Shown: positions 1 through 10,106 of the stretch, one piece after another
Layout: each line of letters begins with the position of its first letter
How positions within the stretch are numbered: position 1 is the stretch's first letter
Assembly: GCA_951217055.1 (NCBI GenBank)
Contig: OX578280.1
Location: forward strand, 45,759,882 to 45,823,881
Direction: 5' to 3'
From: Gerris lacustris
Taxonomy: Eukaryota; Arthropoda; Insecta; Hemiptera; Gerridae
Length of the DNA: 64,000 bases
Notes under the pieces: generated by a model
What the model saw: only the letters and a program-made list of their open reading frames with translations
Databases searched by the model: none
What the model was told of the DNA's origin: nothing
Made by a program: the position numbers and the translations under genes

Positions 1-247
1 TATAAAACAAAATAATTCTTACAATTTGTTCTCAATCATTTATCAGTTTTAACTTAAATCTAAAATAAAAATCACAAACCTTTCCATAAAAATATTACAG
101 TTTTATAACAATTAATTTATTATATACTCTAAATATAAGCCTAAAAAAGAAAGAAAAATTTAGGTAAACTAAGTACACAGTAGAACCTAACAATAACGGA
201 CCCTTCTATCGCAGATGTTGCTTACAGCGAACAAAAAAAAAGTATAA

Positions 248-480
248 TCTATATATATAAAATTAAAATTTTGTCTGTACATTGGTCAGAATTGAAAATT
301 TGTTTGATACTTTTCACTTTATACATTACGAAGACCAAATCCGGCCTCAACTTTTTTCGTGTATGTATGTGTGTGTGTGTTTGTCGCCAAAGTTAATTTT
401 TATAGGCGCAAAACTGGCTAAGAGGAATCAATTAATTTTTTTTCAAAGGTGAGCGGAAGCATGTTGCGCACTTTGTAGGC
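248..480 (+). mobile_element. Possible Helitron-like 5' end
   Basis: The stretch opens with TCTATATATATAAAATT followed by TTGTCTGTACATTGG, which resembles the 5' start of insect Helitrons (TC at the terminus, A/T-rich lead-in). A GTGTGTGTGT tract and a GTCGCC motif follow. I could not find the expected 3' hairpin with CTRR end, so the extent is a guess. This is resemblance only. Confidence 0.3.
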
Positions 481-1174
481 TTGGTTTCATTGAAAAATAT
501 TGAGTAGAACCAAAGTTATTAACAATTTTATAAAAAAAATTTGGTTGACAGTGAAAAGATTATGATTTACCATTTCTGTTGACCCACCATAACCAAAACC
601 CACAGACTTGCAAATCAAAATGTTTGGGTACTTAACCGATAATAAATATTTAATATAATATCGGTGGGTGTTTAACCGATTTCTGAAAAACTCTCACCAA
701 CGTAGCAACTATCGTTGCTATATATTGTAGGAACAAGCATTGTTCTTCAAGGCTTCTAGTTGTGGGACAAACGTTATAAAACGATTTGATACCACTGTCC
801 CACAACCCTGTGGAAAAGTATATTTAATAGTTCTTCCTTATAACCACCTTTAAAAATGGAGAATTCCACTGCCTAAACCTGAATAATTATTATAGATGAT
901 AATAATGATAGATAATTTCATAAATGAAAAGTAGGAAATAAAAACTTAAATGCCCAATATAGCCTTTTAACATTATTTTTACAGTTTGTGACAAACTGAA
1001 TGTGTTGGGCCAAATTGTGCAGATTAATCAAATACCTATTTATTACCTAATCCACTACTTCATTTTTATTATATTAAGTTGAATAACAAGCATGAAATAA
1101 GTATTCTAAATTTAAAAACAAAAGTTAAAAAAACTTTAAAGGAAAGAAGTTTAGCTCTGTTATCGGTATCACTA

Positions 1175-1369
1175 CAGTCTGCACAGGAGTAGACTTAGTG
1201 CGTTGACAGCGCGGGAGAAACTAGCAAATGGGGTGGGTAGCCCAGACAAAAGGTCGGGCCAACTAGGCAACGATAAACGTCTCTAGTGGAGGAGAGAGGC
1301 CCCGTAACCACAGTGTGTCACTTGATTTCCCACGCTGTCAACGGACTAACTCTACTTTAGTGCAGACTG
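1175..1369. mobile_element. Tc1/mariner-type MITE, 195 bp
   Basis: The ends are inverted copies of each other: both begin CAGTCTGCAC, and the match runs about 42 bp with roughly six mismatches (for example CGTTGACAGCG on both). The element is flanked by TA on both sides (1173-1174 and 1370-1371), as expected for Tc1/mariner insertion. It has no coding capacity. A piece of its interior (GGCCAACTAGGCAA) recurs at about 5601-5616, so the family has more than one member here. Confidence 0.7.
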
Positions 1370-2323
1370 TAACAACAAAGTTGCAACTACGAAAGCATGC
1401 ATTGTTGTCTAAGTTCAGTATTTATTTGATATATACCCAATTTTATAAATGTCACAATATGTAAAAAAAAAAAAAAGTGGCTAAACTCGGCAATAGTGCA
1501 CCCCTTCTGTGTAATCGATGTCTTTTGAAGTCGTACAGTTGGCTTCGATAAACAATTCATCCCTTCCATTCGTATATAATAATATATTTATATAATAATT
1601 ATATATGTATGGGTTGTTCATAGGAGAGTTGATATCCCTTTGTCAAAAAATACGTTGGAGTGAGAAGGGGTACGCTATTGCCGATATTTACCAAAAACGT
1701 TAAAGAATCTGCCCTCCATTAGCTTCACAGTAAAATATTGATTTTTATAAACATCCCAACTCCTAGTTTTACCAACATTTAAAAAAAGTGATAAAATTAG
1801 GCAGAACATTAACAATGACTATAATATTCCATAATGTCAGTCTGATTTTTCTTAGAAAAAGAAGGTATTTAAGCGCTTAATTTTCATAATTACATGCATC
1901 CTATAAGAAAGAGTGCTCATAAATCCTGGCGAACCATAACACTGATAATAAATCTTTATCTTTACAATTCCAACCAGTACAGTTAACCCGGCTTTACTAA
2001 AATTAGTAATTTCACTAAAATATATATGAAGTAATAATATTATAAATGCTTTAGGCGAAATAATAGGACGCGCCCAGGGTATATACAGATAATAGCAGGC
2101 ACTTCAAACCCTGCGAAATGTACTTTTGGTTTAATAGATCAAACGAGCATCCCAGTAGAAAGCGGCAGAAGAATTATAACCTATAGAGCAAGCGCTCGAT
2201 ATTGCTACTTAATGCCGGAGCATCCACATCCATTAGGCATATTCCAATAACCAGGATAAGCATTTAATTAATATAAAAAACCATCTAACCAGCATATTTC
2301 GTGCAGAAAGTTTGGAAACTCAC

Positions 2324-2505
2324 CTGACGAAGGCAAATCCGCGGCTCTCGCGGGTAAATCTATCCCTGGGTATGTAGACGTCGCCGACATCTCCGCACCT
2401 CTCGAATACTCTCCTCAGATCGTCCGGGGTCGTCCTATAGGTGAGATTGTCCACTTTGAGCGAAACCATCCCGTCGATACGGGGCGGCGGGCGTCCGTAA
2501 CTCAT
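2324..2505 (-). CDS. SRSF2/SC35-type splicing factor, first coding exon (proximal copy)
   Basis: This exon encodes 60 complete codons plus two bases of the start of an SR-family splicing factor, which binds exonic enhancers through an RRM and recruits the spliceosome with an RS tail. It begins [12 protein letters not shown], runs through RNP2 (LKVDNLTY), and stops inside RNP1 (ESRGFAFVR), where the Arg codon is split by the donor CAG|GTGAGT at 2323. The ATG at 2505 is chosen because it gives the canonical MSYGRPPP start; a TTG three codons upstream adds nothing. The exon is much more GC-rich than its surroundings. The second exon and RS domain are not in the window, so the gene is partial. 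A diverged copy of the same exon lies 269 bp upstream (2775-2956). Confidence 0.92.
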
Positions 2506-2774
2506 TTTGGACAAACGAGTTACAAATAAATCAGCCTAAAAACTATAGCAAATAATGCAGAGCTCAAAAACTGTAACGTCGACAGACGCTAAGCTAGGTG
2601 GAAGATGGCCGACAAGAACGGACACATGCGCCGGAAAGAAAGGGCGTCTACCCCCACCACTCCCTATTCTGAAAATGGCGCATTGAAAGACATGTCTACC
2701 AACGAAACAGCTGACATGACATGTAAACAATGCTTCAAATCAAAACCAAAACACACAAAGTCAAATTTTCTTAC

Positions 2775-2956
2775 CTCACAAAAGCGAACCCTCGACTTTC
2801 TTTGGTCATTCTATCCTTGGGTATATATACGTCGCCGACATGACCGTATTTCCCGAATATAATTTTTAAATCTTCACAACTTGTCCTGTAGGTTATATTT
2901 CCGACTTTTAAAGAAACCATGTTATCAACACCAGGGGGAATTCGTCCCCAGCTCAT
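2775..2956 (-). CDS. SRSF2/SC35-type first coding exon (distal, diverged copy)
   Basis: This is a second version of the exon at 2324-2505: exactly 182 nt, same reading phase, same split Arg codon at the donor (GTGAG|GTAAGA). It starts [18 protein letters not shown] and ends [11 protein letters not shown]. By eye 41 of 61 residues match the proximal copy, and most changes are conservative (R to K, V to I). RNP2 is LKVGNITY. Unlike the proximal copy it is AT-rich. Either it is an alternative first exon that skips the proximal one and splices to the same downstream exon, or it is the surviving start of a duplicated gene. Open frame, intact donor and conserved core argue that it is or was recently functional. 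Confidence 0.8.
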
Positions 2957-3607
2957 AGTTTATTTTTCCTATTTACCAAGACACTTCAATGATGGCAATT
3001 GATATAGTTACATTCCATTTCATTTTTTTAAATAATCAATCAATAAAACAAAGTTTCTAAAAAATTAAAAAGAAAAAACAATAATGACAAAAAAGTCCAC
3101 TTATCAGTGATGTAAAAGCAATGTTGCCAGAGCTTTTTGTTTACACGGCGTCGTTATTTTATTCAATCAAAAGCGGAACTTGTCGAACATGTTTCAAACT
3201 TATACTACGATAACATTTTCAAACAAATATTTTATAATTTGATTAACACAATCCTTTCCATCACTAATAAGATTATTTTTTTCACTGGTTTAAACTTTTA
3301 AATCTCAAACACTTGCTGCCAAAAAGGGGTCCAGGGAGAGGAAGATCAATACTTTTAAATTATTAGTCTAAATAAAGATCGAATTTATTTATTTCATCAA
3401 TGCCTTTTCTTTTAGTTAAAAGAACAAGAGAAAAGAATTAAGAGAACATCTTGACAATTCTTTTTTAACTATTATACTAATTCAAAGAAAGAACTTAGAA
3501 GAATACTAAGTTGAAGAAAATTATATCACTACATACAGATCACAATTTATGTATAAAACCGTTTTTGGATTTGCACCTTAGTCATTGAATGGCACCATAG
3601 TCATTTT

Positions 3608-3872
3608 GGCACTCTTTTACTTTGTTACCCACCATTTATATTTTGAACTTACGTATACAAAAGTGTGATATTTCTTTGTCCTAAAGTACATTGGACTAAG
3701 TATCCCTTTGTATTAATAGTTATTAACTTTGTTACCCATCCTACTTTTCAACATTTTATGGATATCAATGTAGGTGGGTAACAAACTAAAAGAGGCGTAT
3801 GGGGGCGCCTCTTTTACTTTGTTACCCACCACTTTATTTTTGTTATGGTGGGTAACAAAGTAAAAGAGTACC
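3608..3872. mobile_element. TIR element of the GGCACT family with 8-bp TSD (copy a)
   Basis: The element is flanked by a perfect 8-bp direct repeat GTCATTTT (3600-3607 and 3873-3880). It starts GGCACTCTTTTACTTTG and its other end, read inverted, is GGTACTCTTTTACTTTG. Between them are the family core (ACATTGGACTAAGTATCC near 3690) and two more inverted copies of the arm motif GTTACCCACC, so the right half folds into nested hairpins. An 8-bp TSD with a GG terminus suggests a Merlin-like rather than hAT element, but no transposase is present. Related copies are at 26750, 31398, 33954, 35559, 36662 and 43711. Confidence 0.75.
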
Positions 3873-4978
3873 GTCATTTTTATATTGCTAGACCCTATTG
3901 TTTAAATTTTGATTAAATCCCTAATATATTGCTTCAAGAGGAAGAATCAATACCAGTTTATTTATTATAGTAGGTTAATAGTATTACACCTAATAAACAT
4001 TTATCTGAATAGGACATATCAGAGGGGAAAAAAGCCTTCTGCACTGGAGAGGGAAAAATTGTTGATAGGTGGAGAGGAGAGGAAGTGTTTGGGGGAAAGT
4101 TTGGTAAATTTTTACAACGCATATTTGAGCTCACTTAGTTTTATTGTGCTGGTTCTCAGCTTAAAAAATATGGTCACATCATGCCTATAGACATTGACTT
4201 CTCTTGAGCTTCCGACGTGGTAACTTAATGTTTTTGATTCTGAATCAATTTCACATACTCCATTTAACTTAATTCCTAAAAAAAATAAGACAACCTTGCA
4301 TGATTACAATGAGGAACTGTATAGGTTGTGGCATTGAAAATTTCACTTTTTTCTTTAAAGTTTTACAACAACTGTCAAATTTGTTAACAAAAACAAATGT
4401 TTAATGCCGCACTATGTATGAGATGGAGTTAGATCATTCTAAAATAATTTCATGAAGGAAGTACCTTTAATTTAATTAGTGTCTTGTATTATATTTATTT
4501 TTATGTAGTAAACATGCAAAAATATCAAAGGAAAATCATTAAATTAAAAGTACATAACTTAATTTTGATCGAAAGTTCTAGGAATTTTCTACTAAAAAAA
4601 AAATTAAACTTGATTGTCCATCATAAAATCTTGTTAATGGCGTAACTTATCTTTACATTTAGTTAGCCTATCTTGAAACAATCTGGTTATCTTAAAAACT
4701 TGATGATCAGTAAATTTATATCTGCCTCCAAAATTATATCTTAAAATTAAATTATATCTTATACTTGCTGTAAGATTATAGACACACTCCATCACGTGTA
4801 TTATAATTTTTCAAGTATTACATACTCACTTGATCGTAATCGACACTTCAACCAAAAACATCCATGTAATAAAATATGGAATAATTAACAAAAAAGAAGA
4901 TTAATAAACAATCAATTTATTTTATTAAAAAAAGGATTAAAAACAATTACATAAAAAAAAAAATTTGTTTTAACGTAA

Positions 4979-4982
<4 letters not shown>

Positions 4983-5011
<29 letters not shown>
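4983..5011. repeat. Poly-T tract
   Basis: An uninterrupted run of about 29 T on the plus strand, in AT-rich flank of ATOX1. It may be the tail of a minus-strand retroposed sequence, but no body is recognisable beside it. Confidence 0.9.
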
Positions 5012-5013
<2 letters not shown>

Positions 5014-5226
5014 TCTTGCTTATTGAACAAAGTAAAATATTAAAAATATAATATATATATAAATAATAAAAAAAAAGCTTTATAAAAGAAAATCATTCAG
5101 AATACATTTTTACTTTGTAAAAGGATTTTGAATTTAGATCACAATTTTTAATGTTAAATTATAGAGTTGTATTGAATAAAAATAAGTTAGGATAAATAAT
5201 GGAAAGAGTTCAGGCATCGTAGAGAT

Positions 5227-8200
5227 TTAATCTTTTTTTCCAACAAACTCCGTATTTTTACCAGTCTTCTTTAAAATGGCTAATACTTCATCTGAGCTCA
5301 AGCTCGAAGTCACTTCGACAGTCTGCTTAGCCATATCTATGGCACAGTTTGACACGCCTGTAAAATAACAAAAATGAAATTAATATACTCAGTTTTTATT
5401 AATGTTCGTAGTCTCTCGCAGTTACAGTCATAATGAAGTCCCCCCCCCCCCAGGACTTACACTCTTCGAGATTCTGTGAACACCAGAAGGCCTAGAACTA
5501 CTCAGTTTTTGCTTATAGGAGTCCTCAAATTTAGTAATTTAAAAAAAAAAAAATGGGGAGGGGAGCCAATGAGAGTTTAATGTTGACGTCTAAAATGTTA
5601 GGCCAACTAGGCAAACAAAAATGTCACTGGCGGAGGGACAAGGCCCCCTAAAATTAGGCCTAGTGGCTTTATTTTTCCCTCACATAGGTTGGCTAACCTG
5701 AGCTATTAGTGTTAACTCTAAAGACCCGGTCACACAGGAAGTAGATTGTCCACGGTGGACAAGTATTTGGTCCACGGCGGACTCTTTGGTCTGTTATTTT
5801 GCATTATTCTGGTCAAACAGAAGGAATCTGTCCGCTGCGGACAGGGTGGTCACACAGACTACTACTTTATAATCAGTAACCACAGTTTAGAAAGCAATAA
5901 TCAAAATTATCTTAAAAGAGCCACGTCGTTACCCTTTTGAAATGTGTTCTAAAGATATTTCTGCGTGCAAACGATAAATCTTATATTTAAGAAAGCAGTT
6001 TTATTGCAATTTTTTAAAAAGGGTAAAAACACAACTAACCATAATTATTTAACGCATTTAAAAAGATTTAATACAGTTATGAATAATTTCCATGTTGCAA
6101 TACAAAAAAAAAACAACAAAGACTTGCTACGTACCAAGTATCAAAACATTAGTACCTACGTCTTCACACACACTCAACTAGAGTATCAAAAAAATGAAAC
6201 AGGCAAAAACGCCATCTACAGGCCCAGTTTGCATGCTAAAAATAATAATAAATTAAAAAAAAAAAAAAGTATTTATTTAATTTATTTTGAATTATAAAAA
6301 CGCTAAACTACATCAATACTATGACTGACTCCAATATCTACATATTTATTAAAAACGTTAGTGCTCTAGAGCAGTGGTTCTTAACCTTTTGGTAACCACG
6401 GCCCCCTTAAAATCTCCAATTATAATATATATAGTACCTAAATACCTTTCAAGACCCCCTGGGGGGCCGCGGTCCCCCGGTTAAGAACCACTGCTCTAGA
6501 GTTTTATTTTCTCTACTGAGGGTCCTCACCATCACTTATCTCAATATTCTAATTTATTTTTTATCTTCATATAATATTTCTATGTATGCAACACAAAGAC
6601 AGAATATATGTGTGTAAAAAAAAAGTATAATATGTAATGTATTTACTATGGTGAAATAAAAACAATTCATTCCTTCATTTGACCGCTGGTTTTTCTCAAA
6701 ATTTCGAATGTCTGAAGAATAATTTTAGAAGTTACATACTCTCCTACAACCTAAAATACCAAAACAAGAAGACAAGAAGAAGAAAGAAAAAAAAAAATAA
6801 AAAAATAGTACACAGAAACACTCCAGAGAAATCCATGTTGCTTCATTCCGCCGCGAACTCTGTGGAAAATAAAACTTCAAATATGTCTGCCGCAGACAGT
6901 CGCCTTCTGTGTGACCAGTGTAATGCAATATTACAGACCACAGGGTCCGCCGCGGACAGTCCGCTTCCTGTGTGACCGGGCTTTAAAACTATTTGTAAAT
7001 CAAGTGTAAAGAAGAATGAAGTGTGATGGAAGAATGTATGAAATTTCTAAATCGGAGAACTTATTGATAGTCTTGAGATAGTGATCAACTATGTCTTCAC
7101 ACACTCTCAACTAGAGTATCAAAAAAAATGAAAAATTACCTTAACCTTGGAATGCTAATGGTAGCCGAATCGACGAGCACAGTTTGAACATTAAACTTTT
7201 TTATGCTCGTATGCGATGGTGATGGGTACCCCATCCTTCTGCAGTACTTGCACTGTTTAGTAACACACCTGCTAGTGTAGCAGTAGTAGTCCTTTTGAGA
7301 ATACACTCATTTTCTGGCAAATTCCCGTCTATGCTACTTCGTCGATTCGACTAACGTTTAGTAATAAACGTAGGGAATTAATTGGTCGTCAAATGAGCCT
7401 ATAGCCTGGGAAAATGGGCCTGGGGTAAGGGGCGATAGGCCTAGGGTAAGGGACAATGGGCCTAGGGTAATTGGCCTTGGGCCAGAGACCAATGGCCGAT
7501 AATCTGGGGCCTGGAGCACTTAGCAAAGGGCCTAGGGCATGGGACCTGGTGCATTAATGTTCACTCAATTTCAGATTTTTTTTATGTTCCTACTAAGTTA
7601 TTTGTCATCAAATGTTTGTATATCTCACTAAAAGATTTAATAATGAGTTCTTAATAGTTTTCTCTTCATAAAAGTGTAGTTTCAACCCAAAAAATGTATT
7701 TTCTGCTTATGTTAGTCAAATCAACGAAGGTTTAGTAGTTTAGTAATACCAGCCATCCAATTACCATTATAATGGTAATTGGATGGCTGGTAATACTATA
7801 GTATTTAAGATTAAATAATTAATTTGAATTAAATTAGCTAATTAAAGGGTTGAACAAAGAATTATCATAACCTATATATAAATATATAACAGCGATATTG
7901 TCCCTTTGTCACAAAAGTGATATCCTTTAGAATATAAGAATGATTTGCGGGCTTAGCTACCATAATATTCTAAAGCTGTACCTAACTTTTAGTTTAAATA
8001 TGTGAATATAAGAGATAGGTTTTATTTAGGTTTGTCTCACATATTAACATTCCTTAAGGCCCGTTTACACGGTGATAGTTGGTGCGATAGTTGCGGTCAC
8101 GACAGCAACTATCGCATCGACTATCACCGTGTAGACTACGTGATAGATTTTGTCGCGATAGAACTATCTGCCATCACACTATCTCGTCTGACGAGATAGT

Positions 8201-9049
8201 TGAGTGTTCTATCACAGAAGTCAGAGTACTCACACGGATGATATAAGAACTACCAAGCTAGATACTAGACGCTGATTGGCTTATACTTTTTTATCAACTG
8301 ATAACAGATTTAAAGGCACCAAATATGATAGATTGCTTCACATAAGATTTCAGATTTTGTTTTTTTCGACAATGTGAATATATTCTTTTGGCTGTGTGTG
8401 TATTATAATTTAACATTAAAATATATTTAATGCTTTATTTCCGTATTCTAGTCAAAAATGTATTATATAGATGTAACATTGAGTGCACGACAACAAGTTT
8501 TGACGTATTTTAACTCTCACCGTGTAGACTGCACACCTCGGCGATAGTTGTATGACGTAGACTGACATGATAGTTCTATCGTGGAAGAACTATCACCGTG
8601 TAAACGGGCCTTTATTGCAGGTTAATATTAAACTAATCACATTCATTAAAGATTAATAATATATATTCTTGAATATAGTCAATTTAAAAATAATTTATCA
8701 CTTGTCTCTTTCCTCAAGCAATGTTCTGACAATGTCCCGATAAAATAAATCAACCTTAATGAATAAAGTGGGGTAAAAAGCTTTTAAAGAGCAGAACCCG
8801 GTATCGTTAAATTGATTTAAATTGAAATATAACAAGTGAAAGGAAATATTTACCTTCGGCTTTCTGAAGAACTTTATTTACAGCATTTGAACAGCCGTCG
8901 CAAGTCATAGCGACTTTGTAAATAAATACCTGAAACAAATTATAATCAAATTAAATAATAGACAAATAAAAGAAAAAAATTAATCAAGAATTGAACAATT
9001 CGTACGTTCAATAAATAAAAGAACGAATGCTACCTACACTTTCAGACAT
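5227..9049 (-). CDS. ATOX1-type copper chaperone (Atx1 family), three exons
   Basis: The joined product is 72 residues, the usual size of ATOX1, the cytosolic chaperone that carries Cu(I) to P-type ATPases of the secretory pathway. Exons: 9038-9049 (MSES), 8854-8929 and 5227-5357. The copper-binding motif MTCDGC sits at residues 12-17 in exon 2; exon 3 ends with the family's LKKTGK loop and the C-terminus FVGKKD. Junctions: AGT|GTAGGT donor, TTTCAG acceptor, GAAG|GTAAAT donor, TTTACAG acceptor, and phases agree. Fold order is beta-alpha-beta-beta-alpha-beta as in the family. The second intron (5358-8853) has swollen to 3.5 kb through transposon insertions; the first is only 108 bp. The gene lies head-to-head with EDEM2, about 1.0 kb apart. 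The tiny first exon is the least certain part. Confidence 0.9.
5722..6983. mobile_element. PIF/Harbinger-like non-autonomous element, 1.26 kb
   Basis: Terminal inverted repeats of about 20 bp (left AGACCCGGTCACACAGGAAG, right inverted AAGCCCGGTCACACAGGAAG, 18 of 20 alike) are flanked by TAA on both sides (5719-5721, 6984-6986). A TWA target duplication and these ends fit PIF/Harbinger. The interior holds further short inverted GTCACACAG and TCCGCNGCGGACA motifs and no intact transposase; the two ORFs over it are low-complexity by-products. It lies in the ATOX1 intron and carries a hAT MITE inside it (6372-6493). Confidence 0.7.
6372..6493. mobile_element. hAT-type MITE nested in the Harbinger-like element
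   Basis: Ends CAGTGGTTCTTAACC and its exact inverse bound a 122-bp element flanked by a perfect 8-bp target duplication CTCTAGAG (6364-6371, 6494-6501). The CAGTGGTTCT end and 8-bp duplication are typical of hAT (Charlie-like) MITEs. The interior is GC-rich and partly self-complementary. It must be younger than the element it sits in. Confidence 0.85.
7396..7556 (+). repeat. Minisatellite with GGGCCTAGGG units
   Basis: About seven imperfect units of roughly 20 bp built on GGGCCTAGGGTAAGGGACAA follow each other. Units drift gradually (GGCCTTGGGCC, GGGGCCTGGAGC). It lies inside the ATOX1 intron and is far more GC-rich than its flanks. Confidence 0.8.
7747..7792. repeat. Perfect 46-bp palindrome without spacer
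   Basis: The sequence around CCATTA|TAATGG (centre between 7769 and 7770) is self-complementary for 23 bases on each side. The motif CCAGCCATCC stands at one edge and its inverse at the other, each bordered by TAATA, so it could be a minimal fold-back insertion of 42 bp with a 5-bp duplication. Confidence 0.85.
8057..8611. mobile_element. PIF/Harbinger-like MITE, 555 bp
   Basis: Ends AGGCCCGTTTACACGGTGAT and the inverse ATCACCGTGTAAACGGGCCT are perfect inverted repeats, flanked by TTA on both sides (8054-8056 and 8612-8614). The interior is filled with further direct and inverted copies of GATAGTT and CAACTATCGC, giving a strong potential to fold. No transposase. It lies in the ATOX1 intron just before exon 2; the short ORF at 8002 simply runs over it. 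Confidence 0.8.
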
Positions 9050-10080
9050 TTTTAAAAGATAAATTGTTAACTAAATAAAGTCGAGTCCTAACTCACAAAC
9101 TGCCTAATACAAATTGATTAGGTAATATAAATCTAATATTTTCTTTGGAAATTCAATTCAATCATCAATCAAATTTTTTTTATCACTAAACAAAAACAGA
9201 CAGTTGATAGATAATAGATGTGGCGTATGGAGAAGGGATGATACATCGATATAGAAAGTATCGATATATTGGACCACAAAATATCGATATTTTATATCGA
9301 TGTGGATCTTTCGATATTGACAACACCGATATTTTCCTGAAGATGAAGAAACAGAAACATTACATCGAAAAGAACAAACCCAGATAAAAAATACATAATA
9401 AATAAACCCTCCCAGAAGACAGAGAATGGTCGGAAAATCGTCGACTTTCTTTTATTTCATCGTCAGTCGTCGTCGTCGATCGTCGAGTCATTGGAGTATT
9501 GGAGTTTTAAGGTTCTCGATGATGTCGATATTTCATCAATCGAAGATATCGATATTTCAGACCATGAGGTCCACTCGATGTCGATATATCAATAAATTCT
9601 TTCGATATCCTAACACTTGTGTTGAGGTCGGTTACCCCAGGGTTACCCCAACTTTATTTATCTACGGTGGAGGACACGGGATAATCCCCCCCCCCGTCCT
9701 TGCTACCTCCACAGCCACGTCACACTCGTCACAGGTATGTTCGAATCGGAATTTAAAAACTAAAAACCCAGAATTCTTTTGATTCTAATGTCATTGGCAT
9801 TGGCAGCAGTGTTAAAAAAAAGCGCTAAAACACAACCTATTTTTTACTGTTTATCACGTTTACTAATATTTATTTAAATCATTTTACTATTTATTTCTCA
9901 TCTTTCTACTTCGATATTTATTGTGCTTTAATAATATGATGATTTACTGAATTAAATCGCATTGTGTATAGTAAAAACGATTTTAAAGCAGAAGAAATTT
10001 AAAAATTCTTAAGAGGACCTAAAGAAATTTCCCGAAGAGGTTACAGCGTGTTTACAAGAATATGGATCTCAGTTTAAAAA
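9050..10080. promoter_or_regulatory. Divergent promoter region of ATOX1 (-) and EDEM2 (+)
   Basis: About 1.03 kb separates the two start codons. There is no recognisable gene; the open frame at 9426-9782 is spurious, low-complexity sequence. The region contains a dense group of ATCGAT-type motifs (separate entry) and a C-run at 9687-9694, and probably holds both transcription starts. Confidence 0.6.
9245..9606. promoter_or_regulatory. Cluster of TATCGATA (DRE-like) motifs
   Basis: Three exact palindromic TATCGATA sites (near 9259, 9283 and 9546) and about ten near-matches (CATCGATA, TTTCGATA, GTCGATAT) occur in 360 bp. TATCGATA is the DREF/BEAF core-promoter motif of insects and is common at divergent housekeeping promoters. 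The repetitive look also allows a decayed repeat as the source. The same octamer recurs at the presumed TSSK promoter (38629) and in the tandem array at 40317. Confidence 0.45.
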
Positions 10081-10106
10081 ATGATTTTAAAAAGACTTTA
10101 TTTTAA
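10062..10106 (+). promoter_or_regulatory. Upstream ORF overlapping the EDEM2 start
   Basis: An ATG 19 bases before the chosen EDEM2 start opens a 14-codon frame ([14 protein letters not shown]) that ends with TAA inside the EDEM2 signal-peptide codons, in another frame. If it is in the mRNA it could reduce EDEM2 translation, which would fit stress-linked control of ERAD genes; that consequence is inference. Confidence 0.4.

Larger units (their letters stand above)
1..2323. other. Non-coding stretch downstream of the SRSF2-like first exons
   Basis: No convincing exon is visible on either strand. Because the two SRSF2-like exons just to the right point leftward and end in splice donors, this stretch is probably intron of that gene; the second RRM half and the RS tail must lie beyond position 1. 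It holds a Helitron-like start near 248, a mariner-type MITE at 1175-1369, a short inverted repeat around 760-803 (GTGGGACA arms) and otherwise AT-rich sequence. Confidence 0.5.
2957..5226. other. Intergenic stretch between SRSF2-like exons and ATOX1
   Basis: This holds the presumed promoter of the distal SRSF2-like exon, followed by non-coding AT-rich DNA. The only structured features are the 8-bp-TSD TIR element at 3608-3872 and a poly-T tract at 4983-5011. The 3909-4190 open frame has low-complexity composition and no recognisable domain, and is not called. Confidence 0.6.

Noticed and set aside
8002..8199. Plus-strand 65-aa open frame
   Set aside because: It runs over the left end of the 8057-8611 MITE; its residues encode the inverted-repeat units.
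9426..9782. Plus-strand 118-aa open frame between ATOX1 and EDEM2
   Set aside because: Low-complexity (SRRRRSS from GTC repeats), no domain, no splice context; it overlaps the ATCGAT cluster.
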